A DNA stretch of 64,000 nucleotides from Inquilinus ginsengisoli_B. Lineage in GTDB: Bacteria; Pseudomonadota; Alphaproteobacteria; DSM-16000; Inquilinaceae. The notes below the pieces were generated by a model that was not told the DNA's origin, did not search any database, and saw only the letters and a list, made by a program, of their open reading frames with translations. The stretch spans positions 7,688,001 to 7,752,000 of the forward strand of contig NZ_JBNDJK010000001.1 in NCBI RefSeq assembly GCF_050434925.1, in the 5' to 3' direction. The translations under genes were made by a program, and so were the position numbers. Below, in pieces: positions 19,107-27,764 of this stretch (the first letter of the stretch is position 1; every line of letters starts with the position of its first letter).

Positions 19107-20104
19107 TCGTTGGCGGCCGCGGTGCCGGCGGGGGCGGTGCGGACCGCCCCGGGGGACCGGCCGACCACGCGCTTGAAGGCCCGGCTGAAGGCGGCCTGCG
19201 AGCCGTAGCCGAGGCGGTGGGCCGCGGCCTCGATCGGCATCCGGTCGCGGCCGATCCACTGCGCGGCCAGGCGCATCCGCAGATCGGCGACGTAGCGCAG
19301 CGGGGTCAGGCCGGTGACCGCCAGGAAGCGCTCGGCGAAGACCGAGCGCGAGGCGCCCATCTCCGCCGCCAGTTCGGCCACCGTCCAGTCCCGGCCGGGG
19401 TCGCGGTGCATGGCGGCGATGACCCGGCCCAGACGCGGGTCGCGCAGCGCCTCGATCCAGCCTTTGGCGTCGCCGCAGCCGCATTCGACCCAGCCGCGGA
19501 CGATCGAAGCGGAGACGACATCGGCCAGCCGCGCCAGGATCGCGGCGAAGCCGGCGCGCTCGTCGCAGGCCTCGCGCGCCATGGCCTCGAGCATCGGCAG
19601 GATCTCGGGGTGACGGTCGAGCAGCGTGCCGACCAGCATCACCTCCGGCATCAACGCCACCAGCGGGTGCATGCCGCCGAGGTCGAACTCCATGCAGCCG
19701 CTGAAGATCAGCATGCCCGAGCCCGGCTCGCAGCCCTCCGGGCAGGACCGGATCACCGCAACGCTCTTGCACAGCGTCTTGGTCTCGAAGGTGGAGATGT
19801 CGCGGCTGGCCTGGTCCGGCCCGGAGAGCAGCTCGTGCGGGCCGCCGCGCGGCAGAAGCACGGCGTCGCCGGAGCCGAGGGTGTGGAGCGTGCCGTCGGC
19901 GGTGCGCAGCACCACCGGGCCGCGGGCGACGAAATGGAACTGGGCCCGGTTCTCGACGGTGCCGAAGCCGATGCCAAAGGGCGGAACCAGCGCGATGCGG
20001 CGGTAGTTCACGCCGAACAGGCGCATGCCCAGCAGCAGCTCACTGACGAGATCAGCCGAGGGTCCCCGCGGAGCGGAACGCAATTCGGACGAATGATCAA
20101 GCAT
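19088..20104 (-). CDS. AraC family regulator with N-terminal cupin domain
   Basis: A protein of 338 residues. The N-terminal half is a cupin_6-type effector domain (FHFVARGPVVLRTADGT, DAVLLPRGGPHELLSG, MLIFSGCMEFD), and the C-terminal 100 residues form a double helix-turn-helix (WTVAELAAEMGASRSVFAERF and AAHRLGYGSQAAFSRAFKRV). Regulators of this type often sit divergent from an efflux gene, as here with the NepI-like MFS pump. Start at ATG 20104 gives a typical N-terminus but has no good ribosome site; ATG codons slightly downstream are possible. The 3' end overlaps the convergent dehydrogenase gene by 19 bp. Confidence 0.83.
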   Translation of the reverse strand: MLDHSSELRSAPRGPSADLVSELLLGMRLFGVNYRRIALVPPFGIGFGTVENRAQFHFVARGPVVLRTADGTLHTLGSGDAVLLPRGGPHELLSGPDQASRDISTFETKTLCKSVAVIRSCPEGCEPGSGMLIFSGCMEFDLGGMHPLVALMPEVMLVGTLLDRHPEILPMLEAMAREACDERAGFAAILARLADVVSASIVRGWVECGCGDAKGWIEALRDPRLGRVIAAMHRDPGRDWTVAELAAEMGASRSVFAERFLAVTGLTPLRYVADLRMRLAAQWIGRDRMPIEAAAHRLGYGSQAAFSRAFKRVVGRSPGAVRTAPAGTAAANDQTFEL

Positions 20105-20191
20105 TCCGGAGTGTCTGACATGGATCGTCCGGAGAGTCCACCCTATCTTCCGCTGCACTGCACAGCAAAACCTCTTCAAAGGACGATCCCC

Positions 20192-21397
20192 ATGAGTGAG
20201 GGAACACAGCGGACGGGCGTGGCGCCGGCGCGGGAGGAGCCGGCCTGGGGCGCGGTCGTCTCGATGACGCTGGGCGTGTTCGGGCTGGTGACGGCGGAGT
20301 TCCTGCCGGCCAGCCTGCTGACGCCGATGGCGGCGGATCTCGGTGTCAGCGAGGGCCTGGCCGGCCAGGCGGTGACGGCGACCGCGGTGGTGGCGCTGGT
20401 GACCAGCCTGCTGGTCTCGACTGTGACCCGGCGGATCGACAGGCGTATCGTGCTGCTGGCCTTCTCGATCCTGCTGACGGTGTCGAACCTGCTGGTCGCC
20501 TTCGCCCCCGGCCTGCCCGCCCTGCTGCTGGCGCGGGTGGTGCTGGGCGTGGCGCTGGGCGGATTCTGGACCATGTCGGCTGCGACGGTGATGCGGCTGG
20601 TGCCGGAGGCGCTGGTGCCCCGCGCCCTGTCGCTGCTGTTCAGCGGCGTCTCCGCCGCGACCGTCGCGGCTGCGCCTCTCGGCAGCTATTTCGGCGACAT
20701 CATCGGCTGGCGCGGCGTGTTCCTGATCGCGGCTGTCTTGGGGCTGCTGGCCCTGGCGGTGCAGTTCGCGACGCTGCCGCGGATGGCGCCGAGCGGCACG
20801 ACCCGGCTGCGCACCCTGGTCGATGTGCTGGCCCGGCCGCAGGTCGGCTTCGGCATGCTGGCCGTGCTGCTGGTGTTCACCGGGCATTTCGCCTTCTTCA
20901 CCTATATCCGGCCGTTCCTGGAGACGGTGACCGGCGTCGGCATCACCGGCGTGTCGGGCATCCTGCTGGGTTTCGGCATCGCCAACTTCCTGGGCACCTT
21001 CCTGGGCGGCATCCTGCTCGAGCGCAGCATGCGCCTGACCATGATGCTGATGCCGCTGACCATGGGCATCCTCGGGCTCGGCTTGGTGGCGGTGGGCGGC
21101 GGCGCGCCGGTGGCGAACACGGCGATGGTCGCCCTGTGGGGCGTGGCCTTCGGCGCGGTGCCGGTGGCCTGGTCGACCTGGCTGACCCGCACGGTTCCCG
21201 ACGAGGCGGAAAGCGCCGGCGGCCTGCTGGTCGCGGCGGTGCAGCTGGCGATTGCCACCGGGGCCGCGGCCGGCGGCGCCATCTTCGACGTCAGCGGCGC
21301 GCTGGGCGTGTTCACCGGTGCCGGTCTGGTCTTGCTGGTGGCCGCGGCGATGATCACGGCCGGCATCCGGCCGCGGACGGCCGCGGCGGCGGCCTGA
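20192..21397 (+). CDS. nepI: MFS efflux transporter, NepI-like (purine ribonucleoside efflux)
   Basis: A polytopic membrane protein of 401 residues with 12 predicted hydrophobic segments. The start AWGAVVSMTLGVFGLVTAEF, then SLLTPMAADLGVSEGLAGQ, ARVVLGVALGGFWTMSA, AAPLGSYFGDIIGWRGVF and VAWSTWLTRTVPDEAES match the DHA1 subfamily of E. coli NepI segment by segment as I recall it. It would export nucleosides or similar small molecules by proton antiport. ATG 20192 follows AAAGGA. Control by the divergent AraC regulator is likely. Sugar or drug efflux cannot be excluded. Confidence 0.8.
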   Translation: MSEGTQRTGVAPAREEPAWGAVVSMTLGVFGLVTAEFLPASLLTPMAADLGVSEGLAGQAVTATAVVALVTSLLVSTVTRRIDRRIVLLAFSILLTVSNLLVAFAPGLPALLLARVVLGVALGGFWTMSAATVMRLVPEALVPRALSLLFSGVSAATVAAAPLGSYFGDIIGWRGVFLIAAVLGLLALAVQFATLPRMAPSGTTRLRTLVDVLARPQVGFGMLAVLLVFTGHFAFFTYIRPFLETVTGVGITGVSGILLGFGIANFLGTFLGGILLERSMRLTMMLMPLTMGILGLGLVAVGGGAPVANTAMVALWGVAFGAVPVAWSTWLTRTVPDEAESAGGLLVAAVQLAIATGAAAGGAIFDVSGALGVFTGAGLVLLVAAAMITAGIRPRTAAAAA

Positions 21398-21412
21398 GAA
21401 CAGCGGGGCTGG

Positions 21413-22276
21413 TCAGCCCAGCAGGTCGGCCATCCCGATCAACCCCGCATCGTGACCCAAAGCGGCCGGGCGCAGTGGCAGTCGGAACTGCCGCGGCTCG
21501 GCCGCCAGCGCATGCTCGACCCGGCCGAGGAACCCGTCCGCCAGGCCGACGCCGCCGCCGATCACCGCGAGGTCGAGGTCCAGTGCGGCCTTCAGGTCTG
21601 AGAGCAGCCGGGCGATGGCGGCGGCGGCGCGGTCGATCAGCACTGTTGCGGTCGGGTCCGCCCGCCGGAACAGAGCCGGCGCGTCCATCTCCTCTCCGAA
21701 TTCGGCGGTCGCCATGACGGCCAGCGCACGGCCGGAAGCGACAGCTTCGACGCAGCCGCGCCTTCCGCAGCCGCAGAGCGGTCCGTCCGGCACCGCCACG
21801 ACATGGCCGAGATGCCCGGCCAGCCCGCCCGGCCCGACCCGCAACTTCCCGTCCAACACGAGACCGCCACCGACCCCGGTCGACACGGTCAGGAACACCA
21901 TCGAGCCGACGCCCCGCGCGGCGCCGTGGCGGAACTCGCCCCAGGCCGCGGCCTGGGCGTCGTTGACCGCCCGCACCGGCACGCCCAGCCGGTCCTGCAG
22001 CGCCGCGACCAGCGGCGAGTCCGGCGGCACCGGCAGGGTGCCGGGGTTGGTGGCGGACAGCTTGCCGTCCCGCACCAGGCCGGTGGTGGCGATGCCGACC
22101 GGCCCGTCGGCCCAGCCCGCCACCAGGGCGACGACGGCCTCGACCAGGCTCTCGAACTTGCCGTCGCGCGGGGTGGCCGCCTGGCGCCGCTCCAGCACCC
22201 TGGCCCCGGCCACCCGGGCGGCGGCGATCTTGGTGCCGCCGAGATCGACGACGGTGACGGCGGGCTCAATACCCAC
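21413..22276 (-). CDS. nanK: ROK family sugar kinase, probable N-acetylmannosamine kinase
   Basis: A protein of 287 residues with the ROK layout: VVDLGGTKIAAARV (phosphate loop), VRAVNDAQAAAWGE (catalytic Asp in NDA), TVSTGVGGGLVLDG, HLGHVV and the zinc-binding CGCGRRGCVEAVASG. ROK kinases phosphorylate hexoses or N-acetylhexosamines. In an operon with a NanE-type epimerase, ManNAc to ManNAc-6-phosphate is the likely reaction. Its start overlaps the RpiR regulator gene by 11 bp, at the distal end of the operon. It is convergent with the NepI-like gene. Confidence 0.8.
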   Translation of the reverse strand: MGIEPAVTVVDLGGTKIAAARVAGARVLERRQAATPRDGKFESLVEAVVALVAGWADGPVGIATTGLVRDGKLSATNPGTLPVPPDSPLVAALQDRLGVPVRAVNDAQAAAWGEFRHGAARGVGSMVFLTVSTGVGGGLVLDGKLRVGPGGLAGHLGHVVAVPDGPLCGCGRRGCVEAVASGRALAVMATAEFGEEMDAPALFRRADPTATVLIDRAAAAIARLLSDLKAALDLDLAVIGGGVGLADGFLGRVEHALAAEPRQFRLPLRPAALGHDAGLIGMADLLG

Positions 22277-23111
22277 GGTCGGTCACGCTCTGCGCGGTGC
22301 GGCGGATGGCGTCGCGGGCGGCGGGGTCGCGGTCGGCGATGGTCTCGAACAGCATGTCGACGATCACCAGCTGGCTTATCTTCGAGGCCAGCGCGCCGCC
22401 GGTCAGCGGCGTCTCCGACGTCGAGGCCAACAGCACGACATCGGCCAGGGCGGTCAGCGGGCTCTTGGTGCGGTTGGTGATCGCCGCCAGGAAGGCGCCC
22501 GCCTCCTTCGCCAGCGTGGCGGCGCGGACGACGTCGAGGGTGGAGCCCGAGCTGGAGACGGCCAGCGCCACGTCGCCGTCGCCCAGCGCCGCGGTCGCCA
22601 TCGCCGCCATGTGCGGGTCGTCATGCGCCACCGCCTGCAGCCCGACCCGGGCCAGCTTGTACTGGGCGTAGCGCGCGGTGATGGCCGAAGCGCCGACGCC
22701 GAACACCAGCACCCGCCGCGCCGCGCGCAGCCGGTCGGCCACCAGTTCCACCGCCGCCGGCTCCAAGAGATCCTCGGTCTGGCGCAGCGCGTCGACCGCG
22801 CGGTCGACGATGCGGAACAGCGCGTGCCGCCCCGCCTCCTCCGCCCGCGCCGGCTGGGCCGAGGCCAGTTCGGTGGCCAGCGCCAGCTTGAAGCCCTGAA
22901 AGCTGGGGAAGCCCTGCTCGCGGCAGAAGCGGATCACCGAGGCCTCGGAGGAGCCGGAGGCCTCGGCCAGCTCGGTCACGGTCTGCGACAGCACCCGCTC
23001 CGGCCCTTCGAGCACATAGTCGCCGATCCGGCCCAAAGCCGGCGACAGGCCGGGATTGGCGGCGCGCAGGCTGGCCAGCACCTTGCGCCCGAGGGTCGAG
23101 GTCTCGCTCAT
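22266..23111 (-). CDS. MurR/RpiR family transcriptional regulator
   Basis: A protein of 281 residues with an N-terminal HTH_6 domain (VTELAEASGSSEASVIRFCREQGFPSFQGFKLAL) and a C-terminal SIS sugar-phosphate-binding domain (RVLVFGVGASAITARYAQYKL, DVALAVSSSGSTLDVVRAATLA). It is probably a local regulator answering to an amino-sugar phosphate such as ManNAc-6-P or GlcNAc-6-P. It lies 9 bp after the second permease gene in the operon. A TGAA-type palindrome at 26939-26953, ahead of the operon, is a plausible target. Confidence 0.85.
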   Translation of the reverse strand: MSETSTLGRKVLASLRAANPGLSPALGRIGDYVLEGPERVLSQTVTELAEASGSSEASVIRFCREQGFPSFQGFKLALATELASAQPARAEEAGRHALFRIVDRAVDALRQTEDLLEPAAVELVADRLRAARRVLVFGVGASAITARYAQYKLARVGLQAVAHDDPHMAAMATAALGDGDVALAVSSSGSTLDVVRAATLAKEAGAFLAAITNRTKSPLTALADVVLLASTSETPLTGGALASKISQLVIVDMLFETIADRDPAARDAIRRTAQSVTDRGY

Positions 23112-23120
23112 GGTTCCATC

Positions 23121-23942
23121 CTACCCCTTCACCGCGCCGGCCAGCATCGCCCGGCCGAGATAGCGGTAGCTGACCAGGCCGAGCAAGAGCGGCGGCAGCA
23201 CGCTGAGCATCATCGCCGCGGCGGTGGCGCCCCATTTCACGCCCCAGGAGGTGATGAAGAAGGTGGCGCCGACCGTCACCGGCACGGCGTTGCGGGTGGT
23301 CAGGATCAGGCCGAACAGGAACTCGTTCCAGCTGTAGATGAAGCTGAGGATGGCGACCGCGACCAGCACCGGCCGGGCCAGCGGCAGCACGATGTGCCGC
23401 AGCACGGCGAAGGTCGACGCGCCGTCGACCCGCGCCGCCTCCTCGATCTCCTGCGGCAGGTCCTGCAGGAAGCCGACCAACAGGATCAGCGCCAGCGGCA
23501 GGTTGATGATGCAGGAGATCAAGGCGAGGCCGAGCCGGGTGTCGAGCAGGCCCAGCGCCTGGTACAGCAGGTAGAAGGGGATGGCGAAGATCACCAGCGG
23601 CAGGGCCCGCAAGTTGGTGACCACCGGCAGGATGGTCGTCGTCCCCTTCCCCAGCCGGGCCATGGCGTAGGCGGCCGGCACGCCGAGCCCGAGCGCCAGC
23701 ACCGTGCCGCCGAGCGCGATCACGGTCGAGTTCATCAGGTAGCGCGGGAAGTCCAGCGACCGGTCGGTCAGCACCGTGCCGTAATGCTCCAGCGTCGGCG
23801 CGAACAGCCAGACCGGCGGATAGGCGTTGATGTCGAGCGTCGTCTTCAGCGAGGTCAGCAGCGTGACGATGACCGGGATGTTGAGGATGAGGACCGCCAG
23901 CAGGAAGACGGCCCAGCGCAGGCCTGAGACGAGGCGCGTCAT
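23121..23942 (-). CDS. Carbohydrate ABC transporter permease (MalG type, CUT1)
   Basis: A 273-residue permease with about six membrane segments and the coupling loop EEAARVDGASTFAVLRHIVLPL, typical of MalG/UgpE. The N-terminus MTRLVSGLRWAVFLLAVLIL is the first membrane helix. ATG 23942 overlaps the stop of the upstream permease by 4 bp. It works with the permease and binding protein encoded upstream. No ATPase gene lies in this operon. Confidence 0.9.
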   Translation of the reverse strand: MTRLVSGLRWAVFLLAVLILNIPVIVTLLTSLKTTLDINAYPPVWLFAPTLEHYGTVLTDRSLDFPRYLMNSTVIALGGTVLALGLGVPAAYAMARLGKGTTTILPVVTNLRALPLVIFAIPFYLLYQALGLLDTRLGLALISCIINLPLALILLVGFLQDLPQEIEEAARVDGASTFAVLRHIVLPLARPVLVAVAILSFIYSWNEFLFGLILTTRNAVPVTVGATFFITSWGVKWGATAAAMMLSVLPPLLLGLVSYRYLGRAMLAGAVKG

Positions 23943-24841
23943 CCCCGCGATCCCCTCAGCATCTGCGCCATCAGCAGGCGCAGCACCACGATCGAGGCCA
24001 GGAGCAGCAGCATCGAGGCGGCGACGGCGGGGCCGATCCGATCCTGCTGGAAGAAGGTGCGGTAAATGTAGATCGACAGGCTCTGGGTCAGCGTGCCGGG
24101 GCCGCCGCCGGTCAGCACATAGATGTGGTCGAACACCCGGAAGCTGTCGATGAAGCGGATGAAGCCGGTGATCGCCAAGGCCGGCACCATCAGCGGCAGG
24201 GTGATGCGGCGGAACACCGCCCAGGACCCGGCGCCGTCGATCCGCGCCGCCTCCACCAGGTCGCCCGGGATCGCCTGGTAGGCGGTCAAGAGCGCCAGGA
24301 AGGCGAAGGGCGTCCATTGCAGCACCTCGATCACCGCGACGGTGGTGAAGGCCCAGTCGACGCCCAGCAGGTTGCCGCTGAACCCGACCAGCTGCAGGTA
24401 TTGCGGGATGACGCCGACGAAGTCGTTCAGCATCAGCCGGTACATCACGCCCAGCAGCGCCGGCGACACCATCATCGGCAGCAGCAGGAACGCCATCAGC
24501 CAGCGGCGCTTCGCGATCAGCGGGTCGAGCGCCAGCACCAGGGCGAAGCCGAGCACCAGCTGCACCGCGGTGACCACCACGGCGAAGCGGGCGGAAAAGC
24601 CGACCGCACCCCAGAAGGCCGGGTCGGCCAGCACCGTCGCGTAATTGTCGAGCCCGACCCAGCGCGGCGACCACAGGCCGGTGAAGCGCACCTCGCTGAG
24701 GCTGTAGACCAGGTTGGCGACGGCCGGGAAGCCGAGCAGGAGCGCCAGGAACAGCAGCAGCGGCCCGAGCAGCCACAGCCCGTCCCAGCGCCCCTCATAG
24801 GGCCGGCGCCCGGCCCTGGCTCCCGCCGTCATGGGCGCCAT
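23939..24841 (-). CDS. Carbohydrate ABC transporter permease (MalF/UgpA type, CUT1)
   Basis: A 300-residue permease with about six membrane segments and the coupling motif VEAARIDGAGSWAVFRRITLPLM. It has MGWLVGPLLLF-like first-helix character (LWLLGPLLLFLALLLGFPAV) and an EVRFTGLWSPRWVGLDNY periplasmic entry typical of UgpA relatives. Its start codon abuts the binding-protein stop. It is the partner of the MalG-type permease that follows. Confidence 0.9.
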   Translation of the reverse strand: MAPMTAGARAGRRPYEGRWDGLWLLGPLLLFLALLLGFPAVANLVYSLSEVRFTGLWSPRWVGLDNYATVLADPAFWGAVGFSARFAVVVTAVQLVLGFALVLALDPLIAKRRWLMAFLLLPMMVSPALLGVMYRLMLNDFVGVIPQYLQLVGFSGNLLGVDWAFTTVAVIEVLQWTPFAFLALLTAYQAIPGDLVEAARIDGAGSWAVFRRITLPLMVPALAITGFIRFIDSFRVFDHIYVLTGGGPGTLTQSLSIYIYRTFFQQDRIGPAVAASMLLLLASIVVLRLLMAQMLRGSRG

Positions 24842-26166
24842 CAGCCCTTGATCCGCTCGGCCATGCCTTCGGCCGCCTGCTTCAGCGCGGTGTCGAGGTC
24901 GAGCTGCCCGGCCCAGAAGGCGGAGAATTTCTCCGCCAGCACCTCATAGACCGGCACGGCATAGGCGGCGGTGCCGCCGGTGACGACGAAGCCGTAGCGG
25001 TCGACGAAATCGCCGACCAGCGGGAATTCCGGCCGGTTCGCCGCCATCGCCTTCAGGATCTCCGGCACCGGCGGGGTGCCGCCGGCCTGGGCGTAGACCG
25101 TCATCGCGTCCTTGGTCGCCAGCCAGGCCACGACCTTGCCGGCGTCGGCCTTGTTCTTCGAGGCCTTGTTCAGGCCGATGCCGAGGGAGTGGACGTGGCT
25201 CTTGTGCCCGGCGCTGCCGGCCGGCAGCGGGGCCAGGCCGATCTTGCCGGCGACCGTGGGCGACTTCGCCGGGTCGTTCAGCTCGTTGAAGGCCGCGTTC
25301 CACTGCAGCATGGTGGCCGCCTGGCCGGCCTGGAAGGCGGCGTTGGCCTCCGGATACTCGTAGCTGATCGACCCCGGCGGCGTCGCCTTGGCGTCGATCA
25401 GGGTCTTGTAGACCTGCAGCCCCGTGCGCGCGGCCGGGCTGTCGATCGCCGGCTTGCCGTCGGCCAGCCAGTCGCCGCCATTGGATACCAGCGTCGCCTG
25501 CCACAGCATCACGTTGAAGATCAGGTTCTTCATCTGCAGCACGGTGCCGAAGCGGGTCGGGCTGTCCGGGTTGTCGGCGGCGCTGAAGAACAGGGCGGCG
25601 GCGATCCAGTCGTCCCAGCTCCAGTCGTCCGGCGCCTTGGGCTGCATCTCGCGGCCGAGCTTCTCCTTGGCGATCGCGACGTAGCGCTTCTGCCACTCCG
25701 GGTCGGACAGCAGTCGGTCGACCAGGTCCTTGCGGTAGTAGAGGAAATGCACCGAGATGTCGGTCGGCACGCCGTACAGCTTGCCGTCCAGGGTCAGCGA
25801 CTGCAGCGCCACCGGCGCGAAGGCGGCCTTGGCCTCGGCCGGGACCTGGGCGTCGATCGGGTCGAGATAGGGGGCGTAGCGGCCGAGCGTGTAGGTGGTG
25901 ACCAACGCCAGATCGAACTCGCTCGACCCCGCGGCCAGATCCGCCTGCTCCTTCTCGAAATAGCCCTGGCGGCTGAACAGCAGCTGCTTGACGGTGACGC
26001 CGTCGGCCTGGCCCGGCCCGGCATTGTAGGCATCCAGGACCTTCTGCATCGCCTCGCTTTCCGGCCCCGGCCAGAACAGCAGCGTGACCTCGCCCGCCAT
26101 GGCGGCGGAGGAGAACGCCGACAGGGCCAGCCCGGCCAGCAGGGTCTTGCGCAGGATATTCGTCAT
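24841..26166 (-). CDS. Carbohydrate ABC transporter extracellular binding protein (SBP_bac_1)
   Basis: A protein of 441 residues with a Sec signal peptide (MTNILRKTLLAGLALSAFSSAAMAG). The mature part shows the SBP_bac_1 pattern: EVTLLFWPGPESEAMQKVLDAYN, LYGVPTDISVHFLYYRKDLVD, WSWDDWIAAALFF, QAGQAATMLQWNAAF and HSLGIGLNKASKNK. It binds a sugar or oligosaccharide in the periplasm. With NanE- and NanK-type enzymes in the operon the substrate is probably an N-acetylated amino sugar, but this is inference. Confidence 0.88.
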   Translation of the reverse strand: MTNILRKTLLAGLALSAFSSAAMAGEVTLLFWPGPESEAMQKVLDAYNAGPGQADGVTVKQLLFSRQGYFEKEQADLAAGSSEFDLALVTTYTLGRYAPYLDPIDAQVPAEAKAAFAPVALQSLTLDGKLYGVPTDISVHFLYYRKDLVDRLLSDPEWQKRYVAIAKEKLGREMQPKAPDDWSWDDWIAAALFFSAADNPDSPTRFGTVLQMKNLIFNVMLWQATLVSNGGDWLADGKPAIDSPAARTGLQVYKTLIDAKATPPGSISYEYPEANAAFQAGQAATMLQWNAAFNELNDPAKSPTVAGKIGLAPLPAGSAGHKSHVHSLGIGLNKASKNKADAGKVVAWLATKDAMTVYAQAGGTPPVPEILKAMAANRPEFPLVGDFVDRYGFVVTGGTAAYAVPVYEVLAEKFSAFWAGQLDLDTALKQAAEGMAERIKG

Positions 26167-26201
26167 GGTTTGCCCCCTGTTTGTTTTGGTGAAGGAGCCC
26201 C

Positions 26202-26888
26202 TCAGCCCGTGCCGAGGGCCTCGAGGAACCAGCGCGTCACATGTTCCGGCCGGGTGATGGCCGAGCCGGCGACCACGGCATGCGCCCCCGCGGCCAGGGC
26301 CGAGGCGGCATGCTCCGGCGTCCGCACATTGCCCTCGGCGATCACGGTGAAGCCGTCCGCGGCGAGGTCGGCGACCAGGGCCAGGTCGGGCTCGGTCGGC
26401 TCCGGCCCGGCGACATAGCCGGCGAGGGTCGAGGCGACGATGTCGGCGCCGGCCGCCGCCGCCGCCCGGCCCTCCGCCCGGGTCGAGACATCGGCCATGG
26501 CGATGCGGCCATGGCCGTGGATGCGGGCCACCAGCGCCCCCACTGTGGCCGGGCGGATGCGGTGGGTGGCGTCGAAGGCGATGATCTCGGCGCCGGCCTC
26601 GGCCAGCGCGTCGACATCGGCGAGGTGCGGCGTGATCCGCACCGGGCTGTCGGCCAGGGCGGTCTTGACGATGCCGATTACCGGCACCCCGGCGATGCGG
26701 CAGACCGCGGCGACCCGTTCCACCCCCTCGATCCGCAGGCCGGCGGCGCCGGCGCCGACCACGGCCCGGGCCAGCGCCACCACGAATTCGGTGCGGTCGA
26801 GCGGCCCGCCCCCCACCGGCTGGCAGGACACGATCAATCGGCCGCGCAGGCGGTCGAGGACGGCAAGGACGTGGGCGGCATCGGTCAT
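26202..26888 (-). CDS. nanE: N-acetylmannosamine-6-phosphate 2-epimerase
   Basis: A protein of 228 residues with the NanE TIM-barrel pattern: RLIVSCQPVGGGPLD, GLRIEGVERV, VIGIVKTAL (catalytic Lys), ITPHLADVDALAEAGAEIIAFDATHR and VIAEGNVRTPEHAASALAAGAHAVVAGSAITRP. It converts ManNAc-6-P to GlcNAc-6-P. It is the first gene of a leftward operon with an ABC importer, regulator and kinase. No N-acetylneuraminate lyase (NanA) is present here, so the substrate may be ManNAc or a related sugar rather than sialic acid. Confidence 0.88.
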   Translation of the reverse strand: MTDAAHVLAVLDRLRGRLIVSCQPVGGGPLDRTEFVVALARAVVGAGAAGLRIEGVERVAAVCRIAGVPVIGIVKTALADSPVRITPHLADVDALAEAGAEIIAFDATHRIRPATVGALVARIHGHGRIAMADVSTRAEGRAAAAAGADIVASTLAGYVAGPEPTEPDLALVADLAADGFTVIAEGNVRTPEHAASALAAGAHAVVAGSAITRPEHVTRWFLEALGTG

Positions 26889-26938
26889 GCCGTCATGCTA
26901 ATGATGATTGGTTATTTTCATCAAGATAAATAGCCAGA

Positions 26939-26953
26939 TGAAAAATTTCTTCA
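26939..26953 (-). promoter_or_regulatory. Candidate RpiR operator upstream of the amino-sugar operon
   Basis: The AT-rich gap from 26889 to 27005 contains TGAAAAATTTCTTCA, a near-perfect palindrome (two mismatched pairs) with TGAA/TTCA ends like many MurR/RpiR sites. It lies 51-65 bp upstream of the epimerase start. The gap must also contain the operon promoter. Confidence 0.4.
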
Positions 26954-27005
26954 CCTTCAGGCATGATGGCCGCGCGGCCTTTTCAGCCAGAGATAGGCTG
27001 CGCGA

Positions 27006-27764
27006 TCAATTCCTCCGACCTTCGCTCCGGAGGAGGAAGACGTTCTCCGCTCCCAACCCGCCGCTCGGGTCGAACAGATAGCCTTCGCCTGGGACGGTGC
27101 GTACCAGCCGCGGAGCGTCGGGGTGGGCCTCTATCTTTCGGCGCAGGCGCATCACCCTGAGATCGATGCTGCGGGTTCCCGCTTCCAGGGCTTCGCCATG
27201 GGCGAGCCAGGACAGGCGTTCACGCGAAAGGGGCTGACGCGGATGGCGAAGGAACGCTTCGAGCATTTCGCATTCGCGTGTCGTGAGCCCGACCTGCTTC
27301 CCGGCGGAATCGACGAGGGACTTGGCGTCGAAGTCGTAGAGATGCGTTCCGACCGGCACGCGCCGCGCGGCAGGCTTGCCCGGACGGCTGGAGAGCCTTC
27401 TCATTACGCTGCGAATTCGTGCCAGCAGTTCCCGCGGCTCGAACGGCTTCGCGACGTAATCGTCGATCCCGAGCCCAAATGCCTCGAGCCTGGCACCCCG
27501 CTCCGCCGCGGCCGTGAGGATGATGATGGCGATATCGCTGCCGGCGCCGCGGAGGCGCCGCGCGATCGCCAGACCGCCTTCCTCCGGCATGTTGAGGTCA
27601 AGGACGACGATGTCGGCCGGGGCCTCCGCGAGACAGGCGTCGAGTGCCGCTCCGCCGTCGGCCGTCCGGACCGACACGCCGTTCAGCGACAGATAATCGG
27701 CCAGGAGCGCACGAAGCCCTGCTTCGTCATCGACCACGATCACATGCGGCTGGGCGGGCGTCAT
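27006..27764 (-). CDS. OmpR family response regulator
   Basis: A protein of 252 residues with a receiver domain (VIVVDDEAGLRALLADYL, acceptor Asp in IVVLDLNMPEEGG, Lys in YVAKPFEPRELLARI) and a C-terminal winged helix (LTTRECEMLEAFLRHPRQPLSRERL, RSIDLRVMRLRRKIEAHP, LVRTVPGEGYLF). Its ATG overlaps the end of the hybrid histidine kinase gene by 4 bp, so the two are translated together and are very probably cognate. It binds DNA; targets are unknown. Confidence 0.9.
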   Translation of the reverse strand: MTPAQPHVIVVDDEAGLRALLADYLSLNGVSVRTADGGAALDACLAEAPADIVVLDLNMPEEGGLAIARRLRGAGSDIAIIILTAAAERGARLEAFGLGIDDYVAKPFEPRELLARIRSVMRRLSSRPGKPAARRVPVGTHLYDFDAKSLVDSAGKQVGLTTRECEMLEAFLRHPRQPLSRERLSWLAHGEALEAGTRSIDLRVMRLRRKIEAHPDAPRLVRTVPGEGYLFDPSGGLGAENVFLLRSEGRRN

